64,000 nt of DNA from FEN-1219 sp963728995 (GTDB taxonomy: Bacteria > Pseudomonadota > Gammaproteobacteria > Steroidobacterales > Rariloculaceae), in the NCBI GenBank assembly GCA_963728995.1, contig CAVSMD010000001.1:1-64000 (forward strand). The letters run 5' to 3'. The notes below the pieces were generated by a model. It did no database searches, was not told the origin of the DNA, and worked only from the letters and a program-made list of their open reading frames with translations. Numbering within the stretch: position 1 is the stretch's first letter; the number at the start of each line of letters is the position of its first letter. This document shows positions 24,801-32,545 of this stretch, one piece after another. The position numbers and the translations under genes are program-made.

Positions 24801-26038
24801 GCGGCAGAGGTGACGATGTCGGCGGGCGTCCCCGGTGTTTTCGAAACCTGCCGCATCTGCGTGATGTTGCCGCGGCTATCGTACGTGTACTGCGTATAGT
24901 TCCCTTCCGGCAGCGTGACTTTCGTCTCACGCGCGTTGGAATCGTACTGGTAGCTCAGCGTCTGGCTGAGCTCGTTCGTAACCGTGTTGATCCTGCCGTT
25001 TGAGATCGTCGAGACATAAGTCCGCGCAGTGGAATTCGGGTTCGTGACAGTCGTTGTCCGTTGGCCGCTGGCATCGGCATAACCGTAGCCCCACGTGCCA
25101 AACCCACGGTTGATGCTGGAGACGCGCGAGGAAGCGTTGTAGCCGATGGTGATCGAGTGGTTCGCATCGTCGGGGAACTGCACCTTGGTGACCTTGTAGC
25201 CCGAATACGTGTAGCTGGTCGCCGCGCCGAGAGCGTTCGTCGCACTCGCCAGATACCACCCGCTGGTGTTGTACGTGTTGTACGTATATGTGGCGTAGGG
25301 CCAAGACTGAGAACAGTTCCAGCCTGAGCAGTACTCCACAGTGCGGTTGATGCCCGTGATCCGATTCGGAGGGACGCCGGTGTCGGGCGTGCTAGCGAAT
25401 TCAAACACAAGCATATTGCCGAAGTTGTTCAGCACGAGCGACAGGCGCCCGAAGGTATAGGTGACCCAGCAGTTGTATGGATCTGGGTAGCAAACCGAAG
25501 CGAAGCTGTAGCCGTACTGCGTGACTTCGCCGTCGGGCTTCGTAACCGAGATCAAATAGGCCGTGGGCGTGCCCATGCCAATGATCCAGGTCGTCGAAAC
25601 CTTCGAGAAAACGGCTACCGTGCCATCGCGGTCAGTGTATGTGTACGAATAGGCATCGGACGTCAGGGTCGAGCCATCTCCTTGGTTGGAAGTTCCTGTA
25701 CACGAGGTGAATGTTTTCACCATCGGGCCGAGCACCACCGAACAGGGCGAATAGCCGGTGATATAGCCGTTATGATTGTGCGTCCAGAAGGCGTTAGGCG
25801 CGGACTGATAGTACCGCGTGTACGCGAGCCCGCCCTTTCCCGGTTGGCCGATGACGACATCGGTTTGGGAATGATTGAAGGCACCCGTGGCAACGTCGAC
25901 CCCATTGCTGTCCACGGCGGGGAACACCGGGGGTGGTGCTGGACTCTGCGCGCGGACGGGTGCAGCGACGGACAGCGCTAGCGCGCAGGACAGAATTGCG
26001 ACGATCGCGGACAGCTTCGCACAGGGTGAGCGGCGCAT
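21816..26038 (-). CDS. Full-length secreted Rhs-repeat protein with a membrane-type tip
   Basis: Read across frames (shifts near 24335, 23690, 23560-23400 and 22270) this is a ~1400-residue Rhs protein. It starts at ATG 26038 after AAAGGAG and has a Sec signal peptide ending PVRAQS. Then follow a wall region, many YD repeats (GRVNQVQSAYG, YDGLDRLVAQNY) and the core YTGQMWIPELGLYHYKAR ... RFMQTDPIG ending DPSGLEP. The tip has two hydrophobic stretches (VGAATAVVAGVLIANVVGF and FGAYGALVGGATGAI) and no enzymatic motif. Rhs proteins form a shell around a C-terminal toxin used against competitors. Sec export rather than a PAAR domain suggests type VI-independent delivery. The number of frameshifts is consistent with assembly error. 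Confidence 0.8.
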
Positions 26039-26127
26039 GGGCGCTCCTTTGGACGTTGAGTGGTGGACTCTCACTGCGTAGGCCGGAGGGCGGATCGCCC
26101 GACGACGGGGCGCCCTGGCAAACGCTG

Positions 26128-26340
26128 TCAGTTCTTCACGGCAGTGACGACGGTACGATTACCTGCGGCGTCGTAGGCATAGATCACGTACGAACCATCG
26201 TCGTACGTCACTTTCTTGACTCGCCCGAGCTCGTCATACTCGTACGTAGTTGCCCAAGCCGAAGCGCTCGCCAAACCCGCGGCAACGGATGCGGTGATGA
26301 GCGCTATCAATCGGAAGCGTTGGATTGTGGACTGACGCAT
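26128..26340 (-). CDS. Short exported YD-repeat protein, 70 aa
   Basis: Starts MRQSTIQRFRLIALITASVAA with a full signal peptide ending ASAWA, after GGGGAGGG. The mature part is only about 40 residues: TTYEYDELGRVKKVTYDDG then YVIYAYDAAGNRTVVT, that is two YD repeats like those of Rhs shells. It lies 90 bp upstream of the large rhs gene on the same strand, so both probably share a transcript. It could be a processed capping peptide or a decayed Rhs; function unknown. Confidence 0.65.
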   Translation of the reverse strand: MRQSTIQRFRLIALITASVAAGLASASAWATTYEYDELGRVKKVTYDDGSYVIYAYDAAGNRTVVTAVKN

Positions 26341-26412
26341 CGATATCCCTCCCCTTAAGATCGACGTGGCCGACACGCATCGTGAGCTTGCGCATCGTGT
26401 GTTCCACGTTAC

Positions 26413-26835
26413 CTATCGGGGTGAACTCGGTCTCGGCGTTCCTTGTCTCGTTTTCGGCGTCTCTTGTCGCGAATTCGGCGTTTCTTGTCTTTCTTCGGCC
26501 TTACCGAACTCTTGGGTCCGAAAACGGCGGGGCGAGACGCGCTCGATCTTGCGGAACGCGCGTTCGAAGGTCGTAACGTCGGTGTACCCGACGCTCACCG
26601 CAATCGCGGTGATGGACATATCGACAATACTGAGAAGGCTCTTAGCCTCCTCGACGCGCACACGCGCGCTCCATGAACTGAAGGTCTCGCCAGTAGCCTT
26701 CCGAAAGAGTTTCGAGAAGTACACGGCTTCGAGACCAGCGAGTCGAGCCGCATCGGCCAGCGTGTATCGTTTAGTGAGATCACGCCGTACGGCACAGCAG
26801 ACTCGCGAGACCCGACGGTCTTCCCAGGCGGCCAT
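26413..26835 (-). CDS. AraC-family HTH regulator with repeat-extended C-terminus
   Basis: Residues ~20-115 form the two helix-turn-helix motifs of AraC/XylS regulators (YTLADAARLAGLEAVYFSK and MSITAIAVSVGYTDVTTFE, then FRKIERVSPRRFR). There is no N-terminal ligand domain. The C-terminus continues with three ~7-residue repeats (RQETPNS, RQETPKT, RQGTPRP), encoded by 21-bp DNA repeats. It is transcribed toward the YD-repeat peptide and rhs gene and is the only regulator nearby, so it may control them. The truncated domain set suggests constitutive or partner-dependent binding. Confidence 0.75.
   Translation of the reverse strand: MAAWEDRRVSRVCCAVRRDLTKRYTLADAARLAGLEAVYFSKLFRKATGETFSSWSARVRVEEAKSLLSIVDMSITAIAVSVGYTDVTTFERAFRKIERVSPRRFRTQEFGKAEERQETPNSRQETPKTRQGTPRPSSPR
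26431..26497. repeat. Three 21-bp tandem repeats in the regulator's 3' end
   Basis: TCGGCGTTCCTTGTC and two close copies (TCGGCGTCTCTTGTC, TCGGCGTTTCTTGTC) spaced ~21 bp, in frame with the gene. Length variation here would change the regulator's tail without a frameshift. Confidence 0.6.
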
Positions 26836-26925
26836 AATGAGTCTCTTGTGGCGGACTCTTCAGGTGGTGAACCGATTTTCCCAAGTTCGGGATCAACTGT
26901 GGCCGCGGGCTCTGTCAGGAAGTTG

Positions 26926-27535
26926 ACACAACTATGAAAATAGTTAGCAGCGCACCATTTCTCCACCGTCCGATAATTCGCGGCGATTGGGGACAGACTG
27001 GCAGGTCAGCACCGAAGGGCCGAGCAGGAACTACGCATTCGCGACGACGGGAAATCAGGCACTCTCGGACCTGAACGCGGCTAGCGGCGCGGCGGAGAGT
27101 TCGGCAGCACTCGTCGCGGTGCTGGCACATACGCCAGACCTTCTCGACCGAGACGCGTGTGCTCGGGAAGCCGCGCACGGCGTCGTCCGAGCGGGTGGCC
27201 CCAAAGATCCCTCGACGGGTGACTAGGCTCGTTCCGGATCAGTCCCCAGAATCAATGCCTGCATCGCAAAACCGCGTCGCGCTGACTCGTCTACTTATGA
27301 ATCATCTAGTTACAGATCTTTTCTAAACGACATTGGTAGCTTTGGCCACATTGTGGCCAGCCCCCAAAGCCAGGACGACCCGGCGAAACATCGCCGCGCG
27401 CCGACTCGATTTCGCGATGCTGCGCGACGACCGCCCCCGCCAAACTCCCCGGCATGCGTCTCAACGCTCACCGAATCTCACAGCCGGGAGGGACCGGCAA
27501 CGTCGGAGCACTGCGGACCGTGAAAGCAGTGCAAC
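26926..27535. other. Gap with no supported gene
   Basis: About 600 bp upstream of the regulator. Both strands have open frames that look random (for example plus 26987-27226), and none matches a family I know. The stretch GCGCACCATTTCTCCACC near 26950 may hold remnants. Possible promoter region for the regulator. Confidence 0.3.
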
Positions 27536-27716
27536 GGGCCTTCGCCCGTCGGTCCGATCGGCCCTCGTTCGAGGGCCGCATCCGTGCGCATCGGTCGGCT
27601 CGCCCTTCGGGAGCTCGACCGTGCGCATCTCATCGCCCGTCTCTGTGGGGCTTCGCACCATAGAGACGGGCGACGCAAACCTGGCGCAACGCCAGGACCC
27701 GCGGGCCTTTGCGCCG
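27536..27716. ncRNA. Cluster of strong hairpins, possible structured RNA or origin-like DNA
   Basis: Four stems lie within 180 bp: ACGGGC-cttc-GCCCGT (27535-27550), CGGCCCTCG-tt-CGAGGGCCG (27559-27578), CGCCCGTCTCT...AGAGACGGGCG (27634-27672) and GGCGCAA...TTGCGCC (27684-27716). The overlying frames show no homology. The position upstream of an excisionase-integrase module could fit an origin, a regulatory leader or a small RNA. Not matched to a known family. Confidence 0.35.
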
Positions 27717-28076
27717 GACTCGCCTCCGCTGCAAAAGTCCCCAAAACCGCCTCGACGGCGCCGGCTCGATCACTCGAGACGGTGCCCGCGCCCGATCCGC
27801 GGTCGACGCTCAGTCGATCGTCCAGGGGCGTCATGTCGAACGCGGTGCGGATCTTCGGATCCGTCTGTCCTGCTGTCGGAGACGACAGCCGCGCGGTCGA
27901 GCGACAACGACCGAGCGTGACCGGCGCTTCATCCGGTTTAACACTAAACACACACAGGATCGGCCAGGACAGGCGCAACGGGGACTGAACGAAGCGCGAG
28001 AACGCGCGCAAAGGGCACGACGCGGTTTTCGGTTTGACGTGGAACGCGCACGCGCGGCGGACGAAGCTCACGCCCA
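27717..28076. other. Gap with no supported gene
   Basis: About 360 bp of GC-rich sequence with open frames on both strands but no recognisable protein. It ends at the start of the excisionase-like gene. Confidence 0.3.
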
Positions 28077-28425
28077 TGAGCAACGTGGAACGCCGTGTGC
28101 GCCAGCGGATCGTCCCCAGGCTGATTCGGCTACGGGATGCGCCACGGCTATCTCGGCATGGACCGCAACAAGTTCAACGTCGATGGTGCGCCCGCACCTG
28201 ACGGAGATGCCGCTCGGCAAGCAGGCGCATCGGCTTCGACCGCCTTGAACTCGACGCTTGGGCGGACGAGTATATCGCCCGCAACGGGCGTCCCGGTCGA
28301 TCAGAAAGGAGTATCGATCATGGGACGCAAGAAAACACCGGGCCTCGTCAAACGCGGCGGTGCTCTGGCACATCGACAAACGCATCGGCGGGCGGCGAAT
28401 TTGCCAGAGCACTGGAAGCAGCTGA
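28077..28425 (+). CDS. AlpA/excisionase-like protein upstream of the integrase, frameshifted
   Basis: ATG at 28077 gives MSNVERRVRQRIVPRLIRLRDAP, and after a shift RYLGMDRNKFNVDVRPHLTEMPLG, then GFDRLELDAWADEYIARNGRPG. This is the short DNA-binding protein often encoded in front of such integrases ('RlrdApryLGmd.n.FN..vRp.lt.ipiG.qgiaFDRldLDaWad.Y..rnGRp'), thought to act as an excisionase or integrase regulator. At least two indels are needed (near 28140 and 28225). Its C-terminal part overlaps the integrase in another frame, as in related islands, so the end is uncertain. Confidence 0.6.
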
Positions 28426-29453
28426 GCTCGAAGAAGCCGAGAACGTCCTCGCCCAGGTTAACAGAGGAAACCCGTCAGGCGCAGTTCTATGGCATCAGGC
28501 CACAACGCACCTTCGAGCAAGCGGCGGCGAAGTTCGTGCTGGAGAACACGCACAAGCGCAGCCTCGAGGACGATGTGTCGCGTCTGAAGCAGCTGATGCC
28601 CTGGATCGGCCAGGTGTCGTTGGACAGGCTGCACAGCGGGCACACTCGATCCGTGGATGGTGCAACGCGCAGACAGGACGGGACCGCGGCCGGGACGATC
28701 AACCATGGGCTGCAAGATAGTGCGACGCATCCTGAACCTCGCCGCCAGCGGAGTGGATGGACGAGCACGGCCTGACGTGGCTTCAGGCGGCGCCGAAGAT
28801 CAAGCTGCTGCCCGATCGCGACAAGCGTCCACCCTACCCGCTCACCTGGGAGGAGCAGACGCGGCTGTTCCGCGAGTTGCCGGAGCACCTGGCCGAGATG
28901 GCGCTCTTTGCCGTGAACACCGGGTGCCGGGATGGGGAGATCTGCTCGCCTGCGGTGGGATTGGGAAGAGTCGAGGTGCCGGCAGCTCGGTACCTCGGTC
29001 TTCATCATCCCAGGGCCGCGTACGTCAAGAACGGCGAGGATCGGCTGGTGGTGCTGAACCGGGTCGCGCGCAGCGTGGTCGACGCACAGACGCGGGAAGC
29101 ATCCCGCAGCTACGTGTTCGCCTATCAAGGCGCAAACCGATGCAAACGGATGCGGAACTCGGCCTGGAACAAGGCGAGGCAACGCACCGACCTCGAGCAG
29201 GTTCGCGTGCACGATCTCAAGCACACGTTCGGCCGGCGGCTGCGGGCTGCCGGCGTGAGCTTCGAGGATCGGCAAGACCTGCTGGGCCATCGCTGCGGGA
29301 CGCATCACCACGCACTACTCGGCGGCGGAGCTTTCGCGGCTGCTCGAAGCGGCGAACAGCGTGTGCGAACGTGATGGCCGACAAACCGGAGCTGGTGGTG
29401 CTGCGCCGGCTCAACGTGAGTTGAGCCTCACGCAAAACTCACGCAAGAGCTGA
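28320..29453 (+). CDS. Island tyrosine integrase adjacent to tRNA-Lys, frameshifted
   Basis: ATG at 28320 after AAAGGAG begins MGRKKTPGLVKRGG, then WHIDKRIGGRRICQSTGS and EEAENVLAQVN, an arm-binding domain; core-binding RTFEQAAAKFVLEN follows. The catalytic domain shows the first Arg in NTGCRDGEIC, the box HDLKHTFGRRL (Lys where most have Arg), LLGH and finally HYSAAELSRLLEAANSV. Frame changes near 28365, 28440, 28700, 28960 and 29300 must be joined. The gene ends with LTQNSRKS 39 bp from the tRNA 3' end, the normal position for an integrase that recombines into tRNA-Lys. Confidence 0.8.
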
Positions 29454-29491
29454 CGAGAGAGGAATTAGAGTCACGTAAGTTGTTGTTTGAT

Positions 29492-29567
29492 TGGTGGGCC
29501 GTGCAGGGCTCGAACCAGCGACCAATGGATTAAAAGTCCAGTGCTCTACCAACTGAGCTAACGGCCC
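29492..29567 (-). tRNA. tRNA-Lys(TTT), island integration target
   Basis: A 76-nt cloverleaf with encoded CCA: acceptor GGGCCGT, D arm AGCTCAGTTGGTAGAGC, anticodon loop CTTTTAA (anticodon TTT), T arm and CCA end. The T-stem is GCTGG opposite CCTGC, which leaves a central U-U mismatch; the other four pairs form. Its last 45 bases are repeated at 20878-20922 and 14714-14758. The neighbouring queC-queE-pal-tol order is the same as at a tRNA-Lys gene of Pseudomonas that is a known island hotspot. Confidence 0.95.
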
Positions 29568-29746
29568 GTTCCTGGGTGCCCGCGCGAGCGCGCGGCGCGA
29601 TCGCATTATAGACCGGCAATGCCCCCCGGGCACCCGCGCCTCGTTGGAATACGAGTCGCGGCGGCAGCCAAAGCAGCAAGGGCCGTTTCCTCACGCTGTT
29701 CGGAGCGTCGCTCGCGACCTTTGAGGCGGGCGCGTCCCGCCGTCTC

Positions 29747-30422
29747 CTAGCGCCCGGCGCGATACCGCGTCGGGTCCGGCACGTCCGCTGCCACGAAGCC
29801 TTCCGCGCGCAGGCGGCACGAGTCGCACCGGCCGCACGCGCGTCCCTCGTCGTCGGCCTGGTAGCACGAGACGGTCAGCGAGTAGTCGACGCCGAGCTCC
29901 GTGCCGCGGCGAATGATGTCCGCCTTCGACAGCATCACGAGCGGCGCGTCGATGGAGAGCGAGCCGCCTTCCACGCCGCGTTTCGTCGCGAGCCGCGCGA
30001 CCCGCTGAAACGCCGCGATGTACTCGGGGCGACAGTCGGGATAGCCCGCGTAGTCGATGATATTTACGCCGATCACGATCTTGCCGGCGTCGAGCACCTC
30101 GGCCCAGGCGAGCGCGAGGCTCAAGAACACCGTGTTGCGCGCCGGCACGTAAGTGACCGGAATGCCACTGCCCGGCTGCTCCGGCACCGCGATGCTCCGG
30201 TCCGTGAGCGCGGAGCCGCCGAGCTCGCCGATCGGGATCGTAAGCTCGCGATGCGCCGCGGCACCGAGCGCCGCCGACACGCGCCGCGCGGCCTGCAAGC
30301 TCGGCACGATGGCGCTGCCCGTAGTCGAACGCCAGCGTGTAGCACTCGTCGCCGCGCGCCCGCGCGATCGCCAGCGCGGTCGCGGAGTCGAGCCCACCCG
30401 AAAGCAACACCACGGCGCGCAT
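29747..30422 (-). CDS. queC: 7-cyano-7-deazaguanine synthase QueC
   Basis: QueC converts 7-carboxy-7-deazaguanine to preQ0 with ATP and ammonia in queuosine synthesis. The N-terminus MRAVVLLSGGLDSATALA has the PP-loop, and the C-terminal CYQADDEGRACGRCDSCRLR holds the four zinc-binding cysteines. One frame change near 30298 (CTTGCAG where CTGCAG is expected) must be corrected to join the halves. The start lies beside the queE stop (ATGA overlap with an upstream ATG at 30428), so the pair is coupled. Length ~225 residues is normal. Confidence 0.92.
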
Positions 30423-30424
30423 CG

Positions 30425-31091
30425 TCATTTCCCCGGCACGTTGCCCCACAGCACCTTGTGCAGCTGCACCTGCAAGCGCACGGGCAGCCGATCCGCGAGC
30501 ATCCAGTCGGCCAGCGTGGCCGCCGGTAGCTGCTCGTGACTGGGCGAGAAGAACACGGGGCACGGCACGGGATGCCGAGCGACGACGTCGCGCGCCCACT
30601 CGTAATCGGCGCGATCGCAGATCACGAACTTCAGCGCGTCGTGCGCGGTCAGCAGCGGCAGATTCTCCCAGCGGTTGCGCTGCTCCTCGCCCGAGCCCGG
30701 CGTCTTCAGATCCACGACGCGCGCCACTCGCGTGTCCACCTCGGCGATGTCGATCGCGCCGCTGGTCTCGAGCGACACGTGGAATCCCTGCGTCGCACAG
30801 CGCCGTCAGGAGCGCCGCGCAGCGCGGTTGCGCCAGCGGCTCGCCGCCCGTCACGCAGACGTACGGCGTGCCGTAACGACGCACCTCGACCTCGATCTCC
30901 TCGAACGTGCGCCACTCCCCGCCCGTGAACGCATACGCCGTGTCGCAATACCGGCAACGCAGCGGACAGCCCGTGAGGCGCACGAACACCGTGGGCCAGC
31001 CGCTGAAAGCGGCCTCGCCCTGGATCGAGTAGAAGATCTCGGTGACTTTGAGCCGCGGCGCGGCGGCTTCGTCCTCCGCCGCGGCGGCCAC
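30425..31091 (-). CDS. queE: 7-carboxy-7-deazaguanine synthase QueE
   Basis: QueE is the radical-SAM enzyme that contracts 6-carboxytetrahydropterin to 7-carboxy-7-deazaguanine. It starts with KVTEIFYSIQGEAAFSGWPTVFVRL and carries the cluster motif CPLRCRYCDTA (C-x3-C-x2-C), then VCVTGGEPL and ETSGAIDIA. A single-base shift near 30790 splits the visible frame (DAGI/HVSLETSG). The end (LHKVLWGNVPGK) matches the proteobacterial form. It is followed directly by queC. Confidence 0.92.
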
Positions 31092-31105
31092 TGCTTAGAC
31101 CTCGC

Positions 31106-31903
31106 CTACGGCGACAGCTGATCGAGCCGCTGCGACGCGAGCCGCGCGGCCGTCGTATCGGGGAACTGCCTCATCACCTGCTGCAGCGACGTGCGCGCCG
31201 CGCCTTTGTCGCCGAGCTCCATCTGGCAGTAGCCGATCTTCAGCATCGCGTCCGGCATCTTCGCCGACTGCGGATACTGGGTCGGTGACTTTCTGGAACT
31301 CGGGCAGCGCATCCTTGAACTGCCGGCGCACGTAGAACGTCTCGGCCAGCCAATATTGCGCGTTGTCGGCGAGCGGGCTCTGCGGGAACGCCACCAGGAA
31401 TTCCCTGAACGCGCGACTGGCGTCCTCGTACTTGCGCGTCTGAATCAGATCGAACGCCGCCTGATAGTTCTGCTGATCGCTGCCGACCGGGCGCGGCGGC
31501 GGCGGCGGCGCAGCCGCCTGGGCGGGCGCCGGCGTCGCTCGTGGGTGCGGGCGCTGCGGCGGCGTGGCGGCGGCGCCACGACCACGCGCGGCGCGGCCTC
31601 GAGCGCCTGCAGCCGTCGGTCGAGGTCGACGTACAGCTCGCGCTGGCGGCTGTCGCTGTTCGTGCTGTCGTAGCGCAGCTTGTCGATCTCGCCGCGCAGC
31701 GCCTGGTTCTCGCTCCTCAAGCGCTCGACCTCGCTCGCGAGCTGAATCAGGCTTTGGTTCTGGATGACGCGCTCGATGCGCACCAGCCGCGCCTCGAGGT
31801 CCGTGACCTTGAGCTCGAGTGGATCTTCCCTGGCCATCAGCGAGCCGGAGGCGCTGCCAAGCACAGCGGCCACCAGAACGACGTGCAGATGCTTCATCGG
31901 CAC
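31106..31903 (-). CDS. cpoB: Cell division coordinator CpoB (YbgF)
   Basis: A periplasmic protein that links Tol-Pal to peptidoglycan synthesis by PBP1B. The signal peptide (MKHLHVVLVAAVLGSASGSLMA) is followed by a coiled coil (LEARLVRIERVIQNQ...EVERLRSENQALRGEI), a Pro/Ala-rich linker and TPR repeats (YQAAFDLIQTRKYEDASRAF, ADNAQYWLAETFYVRRQFKD, KIGYCQMELGDKGAARTSL). Joining needs shifts near 31540 and 31285. It follows pal, as in most Gammaproteobacteria. Confidence 0.9.
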
Positions 31904-31954
31904 TTCCTCCTTCGTTGACGCAAGCGGTGGGCGGCATCCGCTGCTCTGTCCGAA

Positions 31955-32480
31955 CTAGCGTTGATAGACGAGCTCGACGCGGCGGTTCAAGCGCCACGAC
32001 TCCTCGTCGCTGCCGGTGGCGGCCGGCCGCTCCTCGCCGTAGCTCACCGTGGTGAGCTGGGTTGCTGCCGCACCCTGCAGCAGCAACGCTCGGCGCACGG
32101 CCTGCGCGCGCCGCTCGCCGAGGCCGATGTTGTACTCGCGGCTGCCGCGCTCGTCCGTGTTGCCCTTCGAGCCGCAGCCGAACGTTCGGGTTCCGCGCCA
32201 GGTACTGGCCGTGCGCCGCGAGCATGGCGTTGAACTCGGGCCGGATCTCGGCCTGGTCGTAATCGAAGTACACGACGAGCTGCTGCATGAGCCGTCGCTG
32301 CTCTTCCTCGAGCGGCGAAACCGTGATGCCACTGTTGGCATTCTGCCCCGTCGTGTCGGCGCCGCTATCGGCCCCCGTGCTCACGCTGCTCGGAGTGGCG
32401 CCATCGCGGGTACTGGACTTGCTGCACGCGGCGACGCAAAGCGCGGTCGCGACGAACAAGATCCACACAGAGTTCTTCAT
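31955..32480 (-). CDS. pal: Peptidoglycan-associated lipoprotein Pal
   Basis: Outer-membrane lipoprotein that binds peptidoglycan and TolB. The signal ends in a lipobox (CVAAC, Cys ~19). After a Ser/Gly-rich linker comes the OmpA-like domain: VVYFDYDQAEIRPEF, LEGNTDERGSREYNIGLGERRA, and the end EESWRLNRRVELVYQR. A +1 in a G run near 32175 (GAAGGGCAAC for GAAGGCAAC) breaks the frame. The TDERGS and NIGLGERRA segments carry the diaminopimelate-binding residues of the family. Confidence 0.93.
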
Positions 32481-32545
32481 GGATAATCCTCAGATAAAGA
32501 TGAGAAAACACGGGTCGATAGCATACTGCATAAGGAATTCCCGGG

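Noticed and set aside
27559..27716. Integron attC sites
   Set aside because: The stems lack the conserved R and L box core sequences and no cassette or IntI-type integrase is present.
27478..28083. Long minus-strand frame and several plus-strand frames
   Set aside because: No homology or start signals; they cover the hairpin cluster and have shadow-like composition.
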